Below are positions 1 through 8,524 of a stretch of DNA of 64,000 nt, piece by piece. The position numbers were made by a program, and so were the translations under genes. Below the pieces are notes generated by a model that was given only the letters and a program-made list of their open reading frames with translations, was not told the DNA's origin and did no database searches. Each line of letters starts with the position of its first letter. Within the stretch, counting starts at the first letter, position 1. The stretch is from Cryomorpha sp963836915. GTDB taxonomy: Bacteria > Bacteroidota > Bacteroidia > Flavobacteriales_D > Cryomorphaceae. The DNA is taken from the NCBI GenBank assembly GCA_963836915.1, contig CAWILH010000002.1:4030001-4094000 (forward strand). The letters run 5' to 3'.

Positions 1-677
1 TGAATGCTGGGCTGATGCTTCCGCCAATGGCTCACCGGTCGGGTGGTGATCGCTTCGCTGCCCAGCGTGATGTCGGTGGCGATGCACAATTCTGTATTTG
101 GCGAACAAGCACTCAGCATTTGCTCCAAAAGCTTGTCGTTCCGAAAAGGGGTCTCCATAAATATCTGCGTTGTTCTGCTGCGCTGGGCTTCCGATTCCAG
201 GCTGCGGAGTTTCTGGCTACGCTCCTTTTTATCGATAGGCAGGTAGCCGTGAAAGGTAAATGCCTGTCCGTTAAAACCAGAAGCAATCAAGGCCAGAACG
301 ATCGAGCTCGGCCCTGTGGCCGGTATCACCCTTATTTTTTCGCGGTGGCAGAGCGCCACTACTTTTCCGCCGGGATCGGCTATGGCTGGGAGCCCGGCTT
401 CTGAGAGCAATCCCATGTCTACACCCCTTAATAACGGCGCAATAAGCCGTGGAAGCTCAATCGCATCGGTACGTTTATCGAGGATGTGAAACTCGAGTTC
501 ATCAAGGGGATGTTCCGTGCCTATAGCCTTGAGATAGCGCCGCGCCGTGCGTTCATTTTCAACTATAAAATATTTCAGCTTTCGCGAAATAGCCAGCACA
601 CCGGCCGGTATCACTGCTTCGGGAGCGCTCTCGCCTAGTGTGGTGGGGAGAAGGTAGAGCCTAGCCTTGGCGCTCAT
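1..677 (-). CDS. SAM-dependent methyltransferase, RsmI-like (3' end cut by window)
   Basis: The minus strand is open from an ATG at 677 to the window edge (225 codons). It belongs to the tetrapyrrole-methylase fold (COG0313, the family of the 16S rRNA 2'-O-methyltransferase RsmI). Visible hallmarks are the glycine-rich stretch GLLSEAGLPAIADPG, followed by VIPATGPSSIVLALIASG and FHGYLP, the usual order in this family. Bacteroidota often carry a short COG0313 paralogue next to an LMW phosphatase, so this may be that paralogue rather than RsmI itself; its exact substrate is unknown. The start overlaps the 3' end of the phosphatase gene by 17 bases, so the two are surely co-transcribed. Only roughly the last ten residues should be missing. 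Confidence 0.85.
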   Translation of the reverse strand, partial: MSAKARLYLLPTTLGESAPEAVIPAGVLAISRKLKYFIVENERTARRYLKAIGTEHPLDELEFHILDKRTDAIELPRLIAPLLRGVDMGLLSEAGLPAIADPGGKVVALCHREKIRVIPATGPSSIVLALIASGFNGQAFTFHGYLPIDKKERSQKLRSLESEAQRSRTTQIFMETPFRNDKLLEQMLSACSPNTELCIATDITLGSEAITTRPVSHWRKHQPSI

Positions 678-1128
678 GGAGTCTGCTTATCAAAACTTCT
701 GCCGATTGGTGGAGCATCTCGTATGTTTTGCCGAAGCCTTCATCACCACCGAAATAGGGATCTGGAACATCCCTGTTCTCACCAGGATGCGCTATGTTCA
801 AGAATAGATCTACCTTTTTCTTCTCCGCATCATTGGTGGCCAGCGCCATTACATTCTCATAATTTGACTCATCCATCACATAGATTTTATCATATACGGA
901 GAAGTCGCTTGCATCAAATTGCCTGGCCTTAAATTGAGAAATATCATGGCCACGCTTTTTCATTTCAGCAATGGCGCGCGGGTCGGGATGATCGCCTGTG
1001 TGCATATTATTGGTTCCTGCCGAGCTGATCTCGACATCTACTCCTTTCTCTTCAGCCAGATCGCATAATATTCCTTCGGCCATAGGGCTGCGACAAATAT
1101 TTCCCAGGCAAACCACTAGTATTCTCAT
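661..1128 (-). CDS. Low-molecular-weight protein-tyrosine phosphatase
   Basis: This 155-residue cytoplasmic phosphatase has the complete LMW-PTP signature: the P-loop CX5R is C7 to R13 (CLGNICRSP) at the N-terminus and the general-acid motif DPY is at residues 123-125. Length is normal for the family. It removes phosphate from tyrosine; such enzymes often counter the tyrosine autokinases of capsule or exopolysaccharide export, and a Wzc-type kinase lies near the other end of this window, though no direct link is shown. It is first in an operon with the methyltransferase. A TAGCTTTG promoter element ends 4 bases before the ATG, so the mRNA is probably leaderless. Confidence 0.93.
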   Translation of the reverse strand: MRILVVCLGNICRSPMAEGILCDLAEEKGVDVEISSAGTNNMHTGDHPDPRAIAEMKKRGHDISQFKARQFDASDFSVYDKIYVMDESNYENVMALATNDAEKKKVDLFLNIAHPGENRDVPDPYFGGDEGFGKTYEMLHQSAEVLISRLHERQG

Positions 1129-1132
1129 GGGG

Positions 1133-1140
1133 CAAAGCTA
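1133..1140 (-). promoter_or_regulatory. -7 promoter element TAGCTTTG for the LMW phosphatase
   Basis: On the minus strand this matches the Bacteroidota sigma-A -7 consensus TAnnTTTG. It ends only 4 bases before the start codon at 1128, so transcription should begin at or within a base or two of the ATG. Confidence 0.6.
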
Positions 1141-1269
1141 TGGATTTTTTCCCGCCGCGATGAATCGAGGGATGCCACGGGATACGAAATCAACGACCTT
1201 AATAAATTCTGAACATTTACTAAGTAAGGCTTAAAGATCTTTCTCTTCGTGTTGGGATTCCTTTAGTCT

Positions 1270-1600
1270 TAATGTTCCATACCCAAAAAAATTATTGGAA
1301 ATCAATGCTTTGTGAAGGAAATGCCTTGTCCCTTGGCATCTCTTAAAACTACTCTATCGGCTGTTATGCCTGATGGATCATTAAAGTCAGCACATCAATT
1401 TCTGCAATCACTAAGTTTTTCAACTAGACTGGCTAAATGCTGGAGTTCAGCAGTATTTGATACGCCGATTTCCTAAACACCACGATCGGCATTTATCACT
1501 CCTATTAATTCCTTCGCTATTTTGAATGGGTCAACAGCTTTATCTCCCAACCCTTTCCATTCAAAATCTTAGTTCTCTTTCTTCTTCTAGAGAAAATCAA
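1270..1600 (-). pseudogene. Decayed gene of unknown family
   Basis: The 516 bases between the phosphatase and the DUF4139 gene hold no open gene. One minus-strand frame nevertheless reads as protein-like for about 110 codons, broken by about five in-frame stops: pieces such as GLGDKAVDPFKIAKELIGV, then SNTAELQHLASLVEKLSD, then FNDPSGITADRVVLRDAKG. Composition is that of a soluble protein. I do not recognise the family. The number of stops is near what chance would give, so this rests on the protein-like composition alone. Confidence 0.35.
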
Positions 1601-1656
1601 GAGAAATTTTAGCATTGAATTCTGATAAGGCCCTAAGCTTTTTATTCCTACACCGA

Positions 1657-3669
1657 CTACCTCAAATAATTTGAAGAAGTGGGATACTTTATACTATAGC
1701 TAAAGCTCACTTTCTTCGAGCTGGCCGCTGGTATGTCGAGCGTCCAAATAAGCTGACCTTTCTTATCGTCCAGTTTGGCTCCGCCGGAATCCAACCGCTC
1801 CACTTCTATGCTTTCCAGTTCAGACAAAGGAAACTGGTCATAAAGCTCAATTTCAATTGGGTTGGATTTATTATTTCGCACCGTGATATCCCAACCGATG
1901 GTCTGCTTGGTATTCTTTCCGATAAATCGTTTATCGTCAATCTCTTTATTGGCCTTGCGCTCTATCTTGATGCTTTGATCACGCCCCAGCGAAATCTCTA
2001 AGGTGTCGACGGCCAGATCGGTGTCCAAATACGCTTTCCCTTTATAAGCGCCTTGATAATAGATACTTGTATTTCCCGAAAGGAGATTGAGTTCCGACCA
2101 GTCTGGCAGATTGGCTATCAAGAAAGCATCCTTATCAAGCTTCGGTACGGCCTTATACACGTACCCGGCCTTGGCGCTTTCTTCCTTTATGGAAATAAGG
2201 TGATCGCGCCCGTCGCTGGGAATGGTAAAGGGAACTTCAATCTTATAGGCGATATCGGTGGGCGTGACTTTCATAAGGGGTTTGGCTTGGGTTTGACCAA
2301 GGGCACCGCGAACTTTGATGCCATCTACATATACAGCTTCGCTTTGCTCCCTAGCGCCTCTTAGATTTGAGCCTGATTTTTTCTCTTTGTTTCTTGACAT
2401 CGATGCATTTGGTGAAATGGCATCACCGCTATATCTTCCATCCTTTTGAATAAGCGGTACTTCGTATTCAACCACTTCAAATTCATCAAGCTTAATGCCC
2501 GGAACCATCTGAATATCGAGATACTCCATCTTTTTATCTTGGATGTAAACAGAGTAAGTCAGCGGATTGTAGCCGAGATATGAAACAGTGAGCTGATAAG
2601 ACCCGGCCATGAGTGGCTTTATCAGAAACCTTCCGTCCATATCTGAGCTTGCGCCAGCTATCATTTGATTATTCTGTGCGATCTCCACATTCACAAAGGG
2701 AAGCGGCTCACCCGATTCAATATCAGATATCTGCCCTTCCACTCCGCCTATGCCGACAGCTTTGGGCGTGTAGACCTGTGGCTCGCCGCGGTTTACGTAC
2801 CAGGTTTCGAGCTTCGGCGCGGTGCTGCTTATATTGGGATTGGCCGATGAGAGGGTAAGCCCCACATTCGTCCAGTCTTCACCGGTGCTTTGATATACAT
2901 CGCCATTATAAACCACACTGAGCGGCTGGTCGGTATCTTCCACCCGAAAATCATAGGAAGGCTTCCATCCTGCTAGGCTCACAAAGTACTGGAGTTTAAG
3001 CGATCCCGATACTTGTTTCTCGCATTGAACGGTTATGAGCACAGCCGTTTCGGGAATAGAGCTGGCATTATTTACTTTGTTCAATTCTTGATATACTAGT
3101 TTCAATTCATCTACCAAAGCCCTTACTTCTAGGTCTATCGCAATCCGTTTATCAATAAGGCTGGTCAATCGCTCATTGTAAAAATCGGCTGCTTCCCGAA
3201 TTTGCGCTACTGTAGCTCCGGCATTCTCCCCTTGAAAATCAATATTGGCCATCAGCAAAGTCTCCTGGGTAGCAAGCACAGCCCGTTTCTCACGCTTCAC
3301 GCGAATAGCATCTTCGATCGTTTTAATCTTGTTTTCTTGCTTGTCTTTTGCTGCCTTGAACTTACTATTGTCGGGGTTCCGCGTTTGTGAGTTTACCGAG
3401 AGAATCTCAAGCCCATTAATGCGGAGCGCCTGAATTCTATCAGGATCCAGCGATTTTGGCAAACCTTCGATCAGTAAAATGTGTCGGCCTTTCGCGGCAT
3501 TTATATTTACATCTCTTTTCACTTCGGCACCTTGTAGGAACACGGTGACATCTGTGATCTTTGATGTTGTTTTGATAGTGTCGGTTTGGCTTTTTGCCGA
3601 AAGACAGATTAGAAAAATTGCGGCAAGGGAAAGAATGTTGATTGGCTTCATAGGGATGAAATTAGTCAT
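1657..3669 (-). CDS. DUF4139 domain protein with carboxypeptidase-regulatory-like insert
   Basis: A 670-residue exported protein. The N-terminus has a hydrophobic signal segment (ILSLAAIFLICLSA) ending near residue 28. An N-terminal DUF4140-like part and a coiled coil (about residues 95-200) are followed by the first half of a DUF4139 beta domain, then a carboxypeptidase-D-regulatory-like beta-sandwich (about 310-390, VEGQISDIESGEPLPFVNVEI), a low-complexity link, and the C-terminal part of DUF4139. This family (mucoidy-inhibitor-A-like) is common in Bacteroidota; its function is unknown. A TACTTTCA element ends 5 bases before this ATG, which favours this start; an in-frame ATG at 3651 would give an equally good signal peptide. 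Confidence 0.85.
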   Translation of the reverse strand: MTNFIPMKPINILSLAAIFLICLSAKSQTDTIKTTSKITDVTVFLQGAEVKRDVNINAAKGRHILLIEGLPKSLDPDRIQALRINGLEILSVNSQTRNPDNSKFKAAKDKQENKIKTIEDAIRVKREKRAVLATQETLLMANIDFQGENAGATVAQIREAADFYNERLTSLIDKRIAIDLEVRALVDELKLVYQELNKVNNASSIPETAVLITVQCEKQVSGSLKLQYFVSLAGWKPSYDFRVEDTDQPLSVVYNGDVYQSTGEDWTNVGLTLSSANPNISSTAPKLETWYVNRGEPQVYTPKAVGIGGVEGQISDIESGEPLPFVNVEIAQNNQMIAGASSDMDGRFLIKPLMAGSYQLTVSYLGYNPLTYSVYIQDKKMEYLDIQMVPGIKLDEFEVVEYEVPLIQKDGRYSGDAISPNASMSRNKEKKSGSNLRGAREQSEAVYVDGIKVRGALGQTQAKPLMKVTPTDIAYKIEVPFTIPSDGRDHLISIKEESAKAGYVYKAVPKLDKDAFLIANLPDWSELNLLSGNTSIYYQGAYKGKAYLDTDLAVDTLEISLGRDQSIKIERKANKEIDDKRFIGKNTKQTIGWDITVRNNKSNPIEIELYDQFPLSELESIEVERLDSGGAKLDDKKGQLIWTLDIPAASSKKVSFSYSIKYPTSSNYLR

Positions 3670-3674
3670 TTGAG

Positions 3675-3682
3675 TGAAAGTA
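3675..3682 (-). promoter_or_regulatory. Possible -7 element TACTTTCA for the DUF4139 gene
   Basis: It differs from TAnnTTTG in the last base only and ends 5 bases before the ATG at 3669, repeating the spacing seen at several other genes here. Confidence 0.4.
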
Positions 3683-4022
3683 GAATGGAGTAATGTCTAG
3701 ACACCTGATATTCAGATTATCATTTGCCGTTTACCAAGAAATGTTCCGAAGCAGCAAAGTACCCATATATTTGTAGAAAATTAAATAGGCGGACTCATTC
3801 TGTGGCATTTGCCTTTTTACCGCGCGCAGAGCGAAGCTGCTTGGTTATCGAGCCAGTTGAGCGTTGCGAAAAAGGACATCCTAGCAATAATATTTCTGTC
3901 ACATCGAGTGATTTAAAAGGTTAAAAGCTATTGGAGCAAAGCGACGTATAGATTTTTCCTTTTAAATAGTATCGAGATATAGAGCCGAGATTTTCTTGGG
4001 TTTAATGAGCTGGGAAAAATTT

Positions 4023-4245
4023 ACGTCCGTAAAGCAATACTTGCGAAGGGTCGATACCCTTCGCAACAACTCCATACCCTTCACAGCTGTTCGATACCCT
4101 TCGCATCTGTAGAATAATTACGTCCATAAAACAATTATTGCGAAGGGTCGATACCCTTCGCAACAACTCCATACCTTTCACAGCTGTTCGATACCCTTCG
4201 CAGCTATAGAATAATTGTCCATAAAACAGTTATGGCGAAGGCTCA
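4023..4245. repeat. 97-bp tandem repeat of hairpin-forming units, in a 913-bp gene-free stretch
   Basis: The gap 3670-4582 contains no credible gene. Two full copies of a 97-bp unit begin at 4023 and 4120, and a partial third begins near 4217. Each full unit holds the inverted repeat GCGAAGGGT-CGAT-ACCCTTCGC (first copy about 4042-4063), a 9-bp stem with a 4-base loop, plus further copies of its half site (ATACCCTTCGC, ATACCCTTCAC). The many half sites mean several alternative hairpins are possible. No similarity to the other repeat fields of the window is obvious. Confidence 0.8.
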
Positions 4246-4582
4246 ATGCCCTTCTATTCGATCATCCGCTGTGAAGGTGCATATTCAAACACTAATTATG
4301 GCAAACCATCTACCCATCTCACAGCTCGAAAGGGATTATCCCACCCAAACCATAATAATTTCTTAACTCACGCCTAACCTGCCGATCAAATACTTAGCCC
4401 AGATTTGCGCAAAGCGTATAGATGTCATTTGGTTCAGGACAAAAAGAATTTGCAGATCCCATAAGTTTTAATAATAAACATGGATCAGTTCTGAGCCACT
4501 ACCCAAAAATGTATTCCGGCTTGATATCGGGCTATTCTAAAATGCCTGTCAACGATGTACATCAACCTAAAATAGCGGAATA

Positions 4583-5425
4583 ATGAAGACAAAAAAACGG
4601 AAAGTAGACTTGGTGGTGATCTCCGATATTCACCTCGGCACGTATGGCTGTCACGCCAAAGAAACGCTTCGGTATTTGAAGGGCATTGAGCCGGGGCACC
4701 TGATCTTGAACGGAGATATTATTGACATCTGGCAGTTTAGCAAGCGGTATTGGCCGAAGAGCCATATGAAGGTGATCAAGCACCTTATGTCGCTCGTGGG
4801 CAAAGGGGTTAAGGTAACTTATGTGACCGGAAATCACGACGAGATGTTGCGGAAGTTTACCGGTTTTGAACTCGGTAGCTTGGAGATCGTGAATAAAACC
4901 ACCGTAAAGCTCGATGATGGGGAAGCATGGATTTTTCACGGTGATGTATTCGATGTTACCATGCAGCATTCCAAGTGGTTGGCCAAGCTGGGCGGCAAAG
5001 GTTATGACCTACTTATTCTCATTAACCGGGGTGTTAATTTTCTACTTCAAAAATTGGGCAGGAGCCGTATCTCTATTTCAAAACGGGTAAAAGAAGGAGT
5101 GAAAAGCGCGGTAAGTTTTATCAATGATTTTGAAACACTCGTAGCCGACCTGGCCAGCGAGAATGGATATAAGTATGTGGTATGCGGACATATACACCAA
5201 CCTGTGATCAAAATGATCAAGGCGTCGCACGGAGATGTAATGTATCTAAACTCTGGCGATTGGGTAGAAAATCTCACCGCACTGGAATACCACAATGGTA
5301 AGTGGCAGCTCTACACCCATCAAGAAGAGCTGGAACCAGCGGAAGAGCCAGAACTTGAGTTGGATTATAGCAATAAAGTATTATTTGAAAATATGCTGGC
5401 AGAATTTAAAATGGTCGCTACATGA
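4583..5425 (+). CDS. LpxH-like UDP-2,3-diacylglucosamine diphosphatase family metallophosphoesterase
   Basis: A 280-residue calcineurin-like phosphoesterase of the COG2908 family. The metal ligands are all visible: D15-x-H17 (SDIHLG), D45 (NGDIIDIW), N84-H85-D86 (GNHDE), H119 (FHGD) and a C-terminal GHIH near residue 200. Members hydrolyse UDP-2,3-diacylglucosamine in lipid A synthesis or related diphosphates. Its stop overlaps the start of the next gene, a glycosyltransferase, by 4 bases (ATGA), pointing to a shared role in envelope glycolipids; that link is inferred. No Shine-Dalgarno is evident, as is usual here. Confidence 0.88.
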   Translation: MKTKKRKVDLVVISDIHLGTYGCHAKETLRYLKGIEPGHLILNGDIIDIWQFSKRYWPKSHMKVIKHLMSLVGKGVKVTYVTGNHDEMLRKFTGFELGSLEIVNKTTVKLDDGEAWIFHGDVFDVTMQHSKWLAKLGGKGYDLLILINRGVNFLLQKLGRSRISISKRVKEGVKSAVSFINDFETLVADLASENGYKYVVCGHIHQPVIKMIKASHGDVMYLNSGDWVENLTALEYHNGKWQLYTHQEELEPAEEPELELDYSNKVLFENMLAEFKMVAT

Positions 5426-6462
5426 AAATTTTATACGCAGTGCAAGGCACCGGAAATGGCCATATCTCACGAGCCGCAGAAATAATACCCGCCATCCGAA
5501 AGCGCGCTGAAGTGGATGTACTGATCTCTGGGATGCATACCGAGCTTTCGCTAGACTGTCCGGTAAAGTACCGCATGAAAGGGCTTGGTTTTAAATTTGG
5601 CAAAAAGGGCGGCGTAGATTATTTCAATACGTGGTGGCATGGTGATATCAATCGGTTTCTCAAGGAGATAAAACGGCTCGATCTTTCGTCTTATGATTTG
5701 GTGATCAACGACTTCGAACCTGTATCGGCATGGGCAGCCCGCCGCCAGCACATACCCTGCGTGGGGCTGAGCAATCAATGTGTGCTGCTGGATCAGAATA
5801 TCCCGAAACCCACAAATAAAAAGTACCGCTTTGCCAAATCGGTAATCCGGAAATATGCGCCTACCGATATTTCGTACGGATTTCATTATCAGGCGCTCAG
5901 CGAATTTATTGATACACCGATCGTTCGCACTTCGCTCCGAGAACTCACTCGCACGAATCTGGGGCATTACGTGGTTTACCTGCCATCATTTAACGACAAA
6001 CAAATCCTTAATATGCTGACGGGATTTCCTGATGAGCGCTGGGTGGTATTTTCCAAACATAGCAGACGCCCCTACAGGCTTAAAAATGTGGAAGTGCACC
6101 CCATCAATGATTCTTCCTTTTTGGAGCAATTGGCTTCTTGTGCGGGAGTGCTTTGTGGAGCCGGTTTTGCCACTACGTCCGAAGTTTTGTTCTTGGGAAA
6201 AAAGCTATTGGTCATCCCCATGAAGAATCAGTACGAGCAGCAGTGCAACGCACTGGCGCTGGAGTCCTTTGGAATTCCCGTCATTAAATCCCTTAAGAAA
6301 AAATGGGTACCCATCATACATACGTGGCTGAAAATGAAGGTCACGCTTGAAGTGAATTATGCCGACCATACCCAGCTGCTTGTCGACCGTATCCTTACTG
6401 ATTTTGCAAATCAATCTTCCGTATACCACGATGGCATGATGGCAGTGGGGGAGAAGGTCTGA
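5422..6462 (+). CDS. Glycosyltransferase family protein (GT-B, PF13528-like)
   Basis: A 346-residue protein starting MKILYAVQGTGNGHISRA, the N-terminal motif of the MurG-like/UDP-glycosyltransferase group, with a C-terminal donor-binding region (SFLEQLASCAGVLCGAGF, then LVIPMKNQYEQQCNA) typical of GT-B folds. The phosphoesterase gene upstream overlaps it by 4 bases, so translation is likely coupled. Sugar donor and acceptor cannot be read from the sequence; transfer onto a lipid carrier is the likeliest role given its neighbour. It appears cytoplasmic or membrane-peripheral, without signal peptide or membrane spans. Confidence 0.85.
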   Translation: MKILYAVQGTGNGHISRAAEIIPAIRKRAEVDVLISGMHTELSLDCPVKYRMKGLGFKFGKKGGVDYFNTWWHGDINRFLKEIKRLDLSSYDLVINDFEPVSAWAARRQHIPCVGLSNQCVLLDQNIPKPTNKKYRFAKSVIRKYAPTDISYGFHYQALSEFIDTPIVRTSLRELTRTNLGHYVVYLPSFNDKQILNMLTGFPDERWVVFSKHSRRPYRLKNVEVHPINDSSFLEQLASCAGVLCGAGFATTSEVLFLGKKLLVIPMKNQYEQQCNALALESFGIPVIKSLKKKWVPIIHTWLKMKVTLEVNYADHTQLLVDRILTDFANQSSVYHDGMMAVGEKV

Positions 6463-6478
6463 GAAATAGGCGAAATGG

Positions 6479-6486
6479 TATCTTTG
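6479..6486 (+). promoter_or_regulatory. -7 promoter element TATCTTTG for the TrhA/hemolysin III gene
   Basis: A perfect TAnnTTTG match ending 5 bases before the GTG start at 6492. It lies just after the glycosyltransferase stop, so the downstream gene has its own promoter and a probable leaderless transcript. Confidence 0.6.
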
Positions 6487-6491
6487 CCACC

Positions 6492-7127
6492 GTGTCTGAT
6501 TATAGTCCCGCGCAGGAACGCGCCAATATTTACACCCATTTTTTTGGCTTTTTAGTGGGGTTGATTGCCGTCCCAGCTTTGATTTTTGCAACGCATCATT
6601 CTAAAATCGGCAGCCAAGGTATCCTGATCGGAATGGTGGTGTACGGCATCTCCTATTTGATGGTATTCGGCTTCTCCACGGCCTATCATTATCAAAAACA
6701 GCCGGAGCGAAGAGCCTTGATGAAAATATGGGATCACGTAAGTATTTATTACTTGATCGCTGGCACATATACCCCTTTTGTTCTAGTCTATGCCAATGCC
6801 GCCGACGCCCAGTTTATGCTGATTTTTATTTGGTCTTTGGCGGCGGCAGGCACGGTTTTTAAAGTGTTTTTTACGGGCAAGTTTCGATTGGTTTCAACCT
6901 TGATCTATCTCGCTATGGGCTGGCTCATACTTTTCAGTCCGGCCGATTTTCAAGATTCGCTGACCCCATCGGCGGTGAGCTCCATAGCTTGGGGCGGCGC
7001 CTTTTACTCTTTTGGAGTGATTTTCTATTTAGTAAAAAAGATCCCCTTTCATCACGCCATTTGGCATCTCTTTGTGCTGGCCGGGGCTGCGATTCACTTC
7101 TGGGGTATTTGGCAGATTATTTCGTGA
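6492..7127 (+). CDS. Hemolysin III / TrhA family (PAQR-type) membrane protein
   Basis: A 211-residue protein with seven predicted membrane helices. The order of conserved residues fits the PAQR/hemolysin III family: early histidine (YTHFFGFLVG), a STAYH motif, WDHVSIYYLIAGTYTP, and a final HHAIWHLFVLAGAAIHF that supplies the C-terminal metal-binding histidines. Bacterial members affect membrane lipid homeostasis and were first named for a lytic phenotype on expression; a true toxin role is doubtful. The start is GTG, 5 bases behind a promoter element, with no room for a ribosome-binding site. The next gene is convergent. Confidence 0.88.
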   Translation: MSDYSPAQERANIYTHFFGFLVGLIAVPALIFATHHSKIGSQGILIGMVVYGISYLMVFGFSTAYHYQKQPERRALMKIWDHVSIYYLIAGTYTPFVLVYANAADAQFMLIFIWSLAAAGTVFKVFFTGKFRLVSTLIYLAMGWLILFSPADFQDSLTPSAVSSIAWGGAFYSFGVIFYLVKKIPFHHAIWHLFVLAGAAIHFWGIWQIIS

Positions 7128-7158
7128 CATAATCTGTTTACGGCTTTTTGCCGAAAGG

Positions 7159-8490
7159 CTAACCCTGAGTATGGGCAAAACGCCGATTGAAATCCCACAC
7201 CAACCAACTGGAGCGGATAAGCATCCAAACAGTGAAGGCCACCCAGATACCCATCAGGGATGGAGCCAGGTAATGGCTGCCTACTGCGATCGGGAGAAAT
7301 CCAAGGATTGTAGCGGCGGCGAGCAGATTTCGCAAGGCCTTCGTCTCGCCAAGCCCTTTATAAATCCCATCGTAGGCGAAGGCAATCGCATTGATGGGTT
7401 GAGAGAGTATCACGAGCCAAAAAACCGCATTGAAGGCGCTGATCACTTTTTCGTCGCCCGTGAAAACCGAAGCTAGAAAGCCATAAGAAACGAGGTAGAT
7501 CAAGCCCAGGGCAATACCCAGCAAGCCGGCGATTTTTCCGATGGTGATCCCCAGCTTGAGTATCTCGCCGCGCTTTTTCAAACCGAGCAGTCTGCCGGCC
7601 ATGGCATTGCCAGCATTGGCATAGCCATCAATAAAAAAAGATGAGAAAAGCCAGATATTCAATGCGATAGTATGCGCTGCGATCACTTCATCGCCATAGC
7701 CCGTGGCGTAGCGGGTGGCTAGGTAAAAGGTGAGATTGAGCAGGATGGTGCGCGCAAAAAGATCGGCACTCATCCGCGCCAACCACTTGAAATTGGGGTT
7801 CAGCTTAAGCGAAACACGGAGGTTAAAAGGGGTCTTGGTCAACAGAAAATAGATGGACAATGCGAACATCAACCCTTGTGATACCAAGCTGGCGTAGGCG
7901 GCACCGGTAAGACCGAGGGCGGGAATAAAATTTTCTATTCCAAAAATCAAGACATAGTCTAAAACCAAATTCAGAACAGCACCCGAGATGGCTATCCACA
8001 TGGACCAACTGGTATTTTGTAAACCGCGAAAGGTTCCAAATAAAAACATGGTGGCCAGCGTAAATGGAAAGCCAGCCGATCGGATCGAGAAATAGTCGAT
8101 GCAATATTGGAGTATCTCACCTTCCGCATTATAAAATCCAAAAATGGGCTTGGAAAAGGACGAAGTCAATAGATAATATAGGAAGCCGAGCAGGACATTG
8201 GCCAGTAGGGCTTGCGGAACGAGTGATTTTATCTCGCTCAAATCTCCCTGTCCGTAATATCGGCTTACGATGGCGGCTACGGCAGTAAGGGTTTGCGCCA
8301 GAATCCATACCGACATTAGGTAGAAGCCACTGGCTATGCCAACGGCGGCAAGTTGTGAGGTGCCGGTCTGCCCGATGAAGGCGACATCTACCAATGAAAT
8401 AACCGGCTCAGCGATACCCATAAAAATAGCGGGAATGGCGAGCCGGTTTATCTCTTTTCGCTGGGCGCTGTTTTCAAATATTGAAATCAC
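7159..8490 (-). CDS. MATE family efflux transporter
   Basis: A 443-residue, twelve-helix inner-membrane antiporter of the multidrug and toxin extrusion family (NorM/DinF-like). The N-terminus (EINRLAIPAIFMGIAEPVIS, then SLVDVAFIGQTGTSQLAAVG) is the classic MATE opening, and the second repeat begins near ARTILLNLTFYLATRYATGYG. MATE pumps export cationic drugs in exchange for Na+ or H+; the substrate here is unknown. The start codon is GTG, 4 bases after a TAGCTTTG element, again suggesting a leaderless mRNA. It follows lon on the same strand but has its own promoter. Confidence 0.9.
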   Translation of the reverse strand: MISIFENSAQRKEINRLAIPAIFMGIAEPVISLVDVAFIGQTGTSQLAAVGIASGFYLMSVWILAQTLTAVAAIVSRYYGQGDLSEIKSLVPQALLANVLLGFLYYLLTSSFSKPIFGFYNAEGEILQYCIDYFSIRSAGFPFTLATMFLFGTFRGLQNTSWSMWIAISGAVLNLVLDYVLIFGIENFIPALGLTGAAYASLVSQGLMFALSIYFLLTKTPFNLRVSLKLNPNFKWLARMSADLFARTILLNLTFYLATRYATGYGDEVIAAHTIALNIWLFSSFFIDGYANAGNAMAGRLLGLKKRGEILKLGITIGKIAGLLGIALGLIYLVSYGFLASVFTGDEKVISAFNAVFWLVILSQPINAIAFAYDGIYKGLGETKALRNLLAAATILGFLPIAVGSHYLAPSLMGIWVAFTVWMLIRSSWLVWDFNRRFAHTQG

Positions 8491-8494
8491 GCGG

Positions 8495-8502
8495 CAAAGC
8501 TA
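8495..8502 (-). promoter_or_regulatory. -7 promoter element TAGCTTTG for the MATE gene
   Basis: A TAnnTTTG match on the minus strand in the gap between the true lon stop (8525) and the GTG start of the MATE gene (8490), 4 bases before that start. Confidence 0.6.
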
Positions 8503-8524
8503 ATTCTTTGACCAAGAAAATTTC

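Noticed and set aside
3724..3924. 66-codon plus-strand frame
   Set aside because: Composition is not protein-like, no promoter or family is seen, and it overlaps the intergenic region of the divergent genes.
8487..8520. Lon C-terminus ending at 8487
   Set aside because: These residues come from the shifted frame; the conserved Lon C-terminus is in the next frame and ends at 8525.
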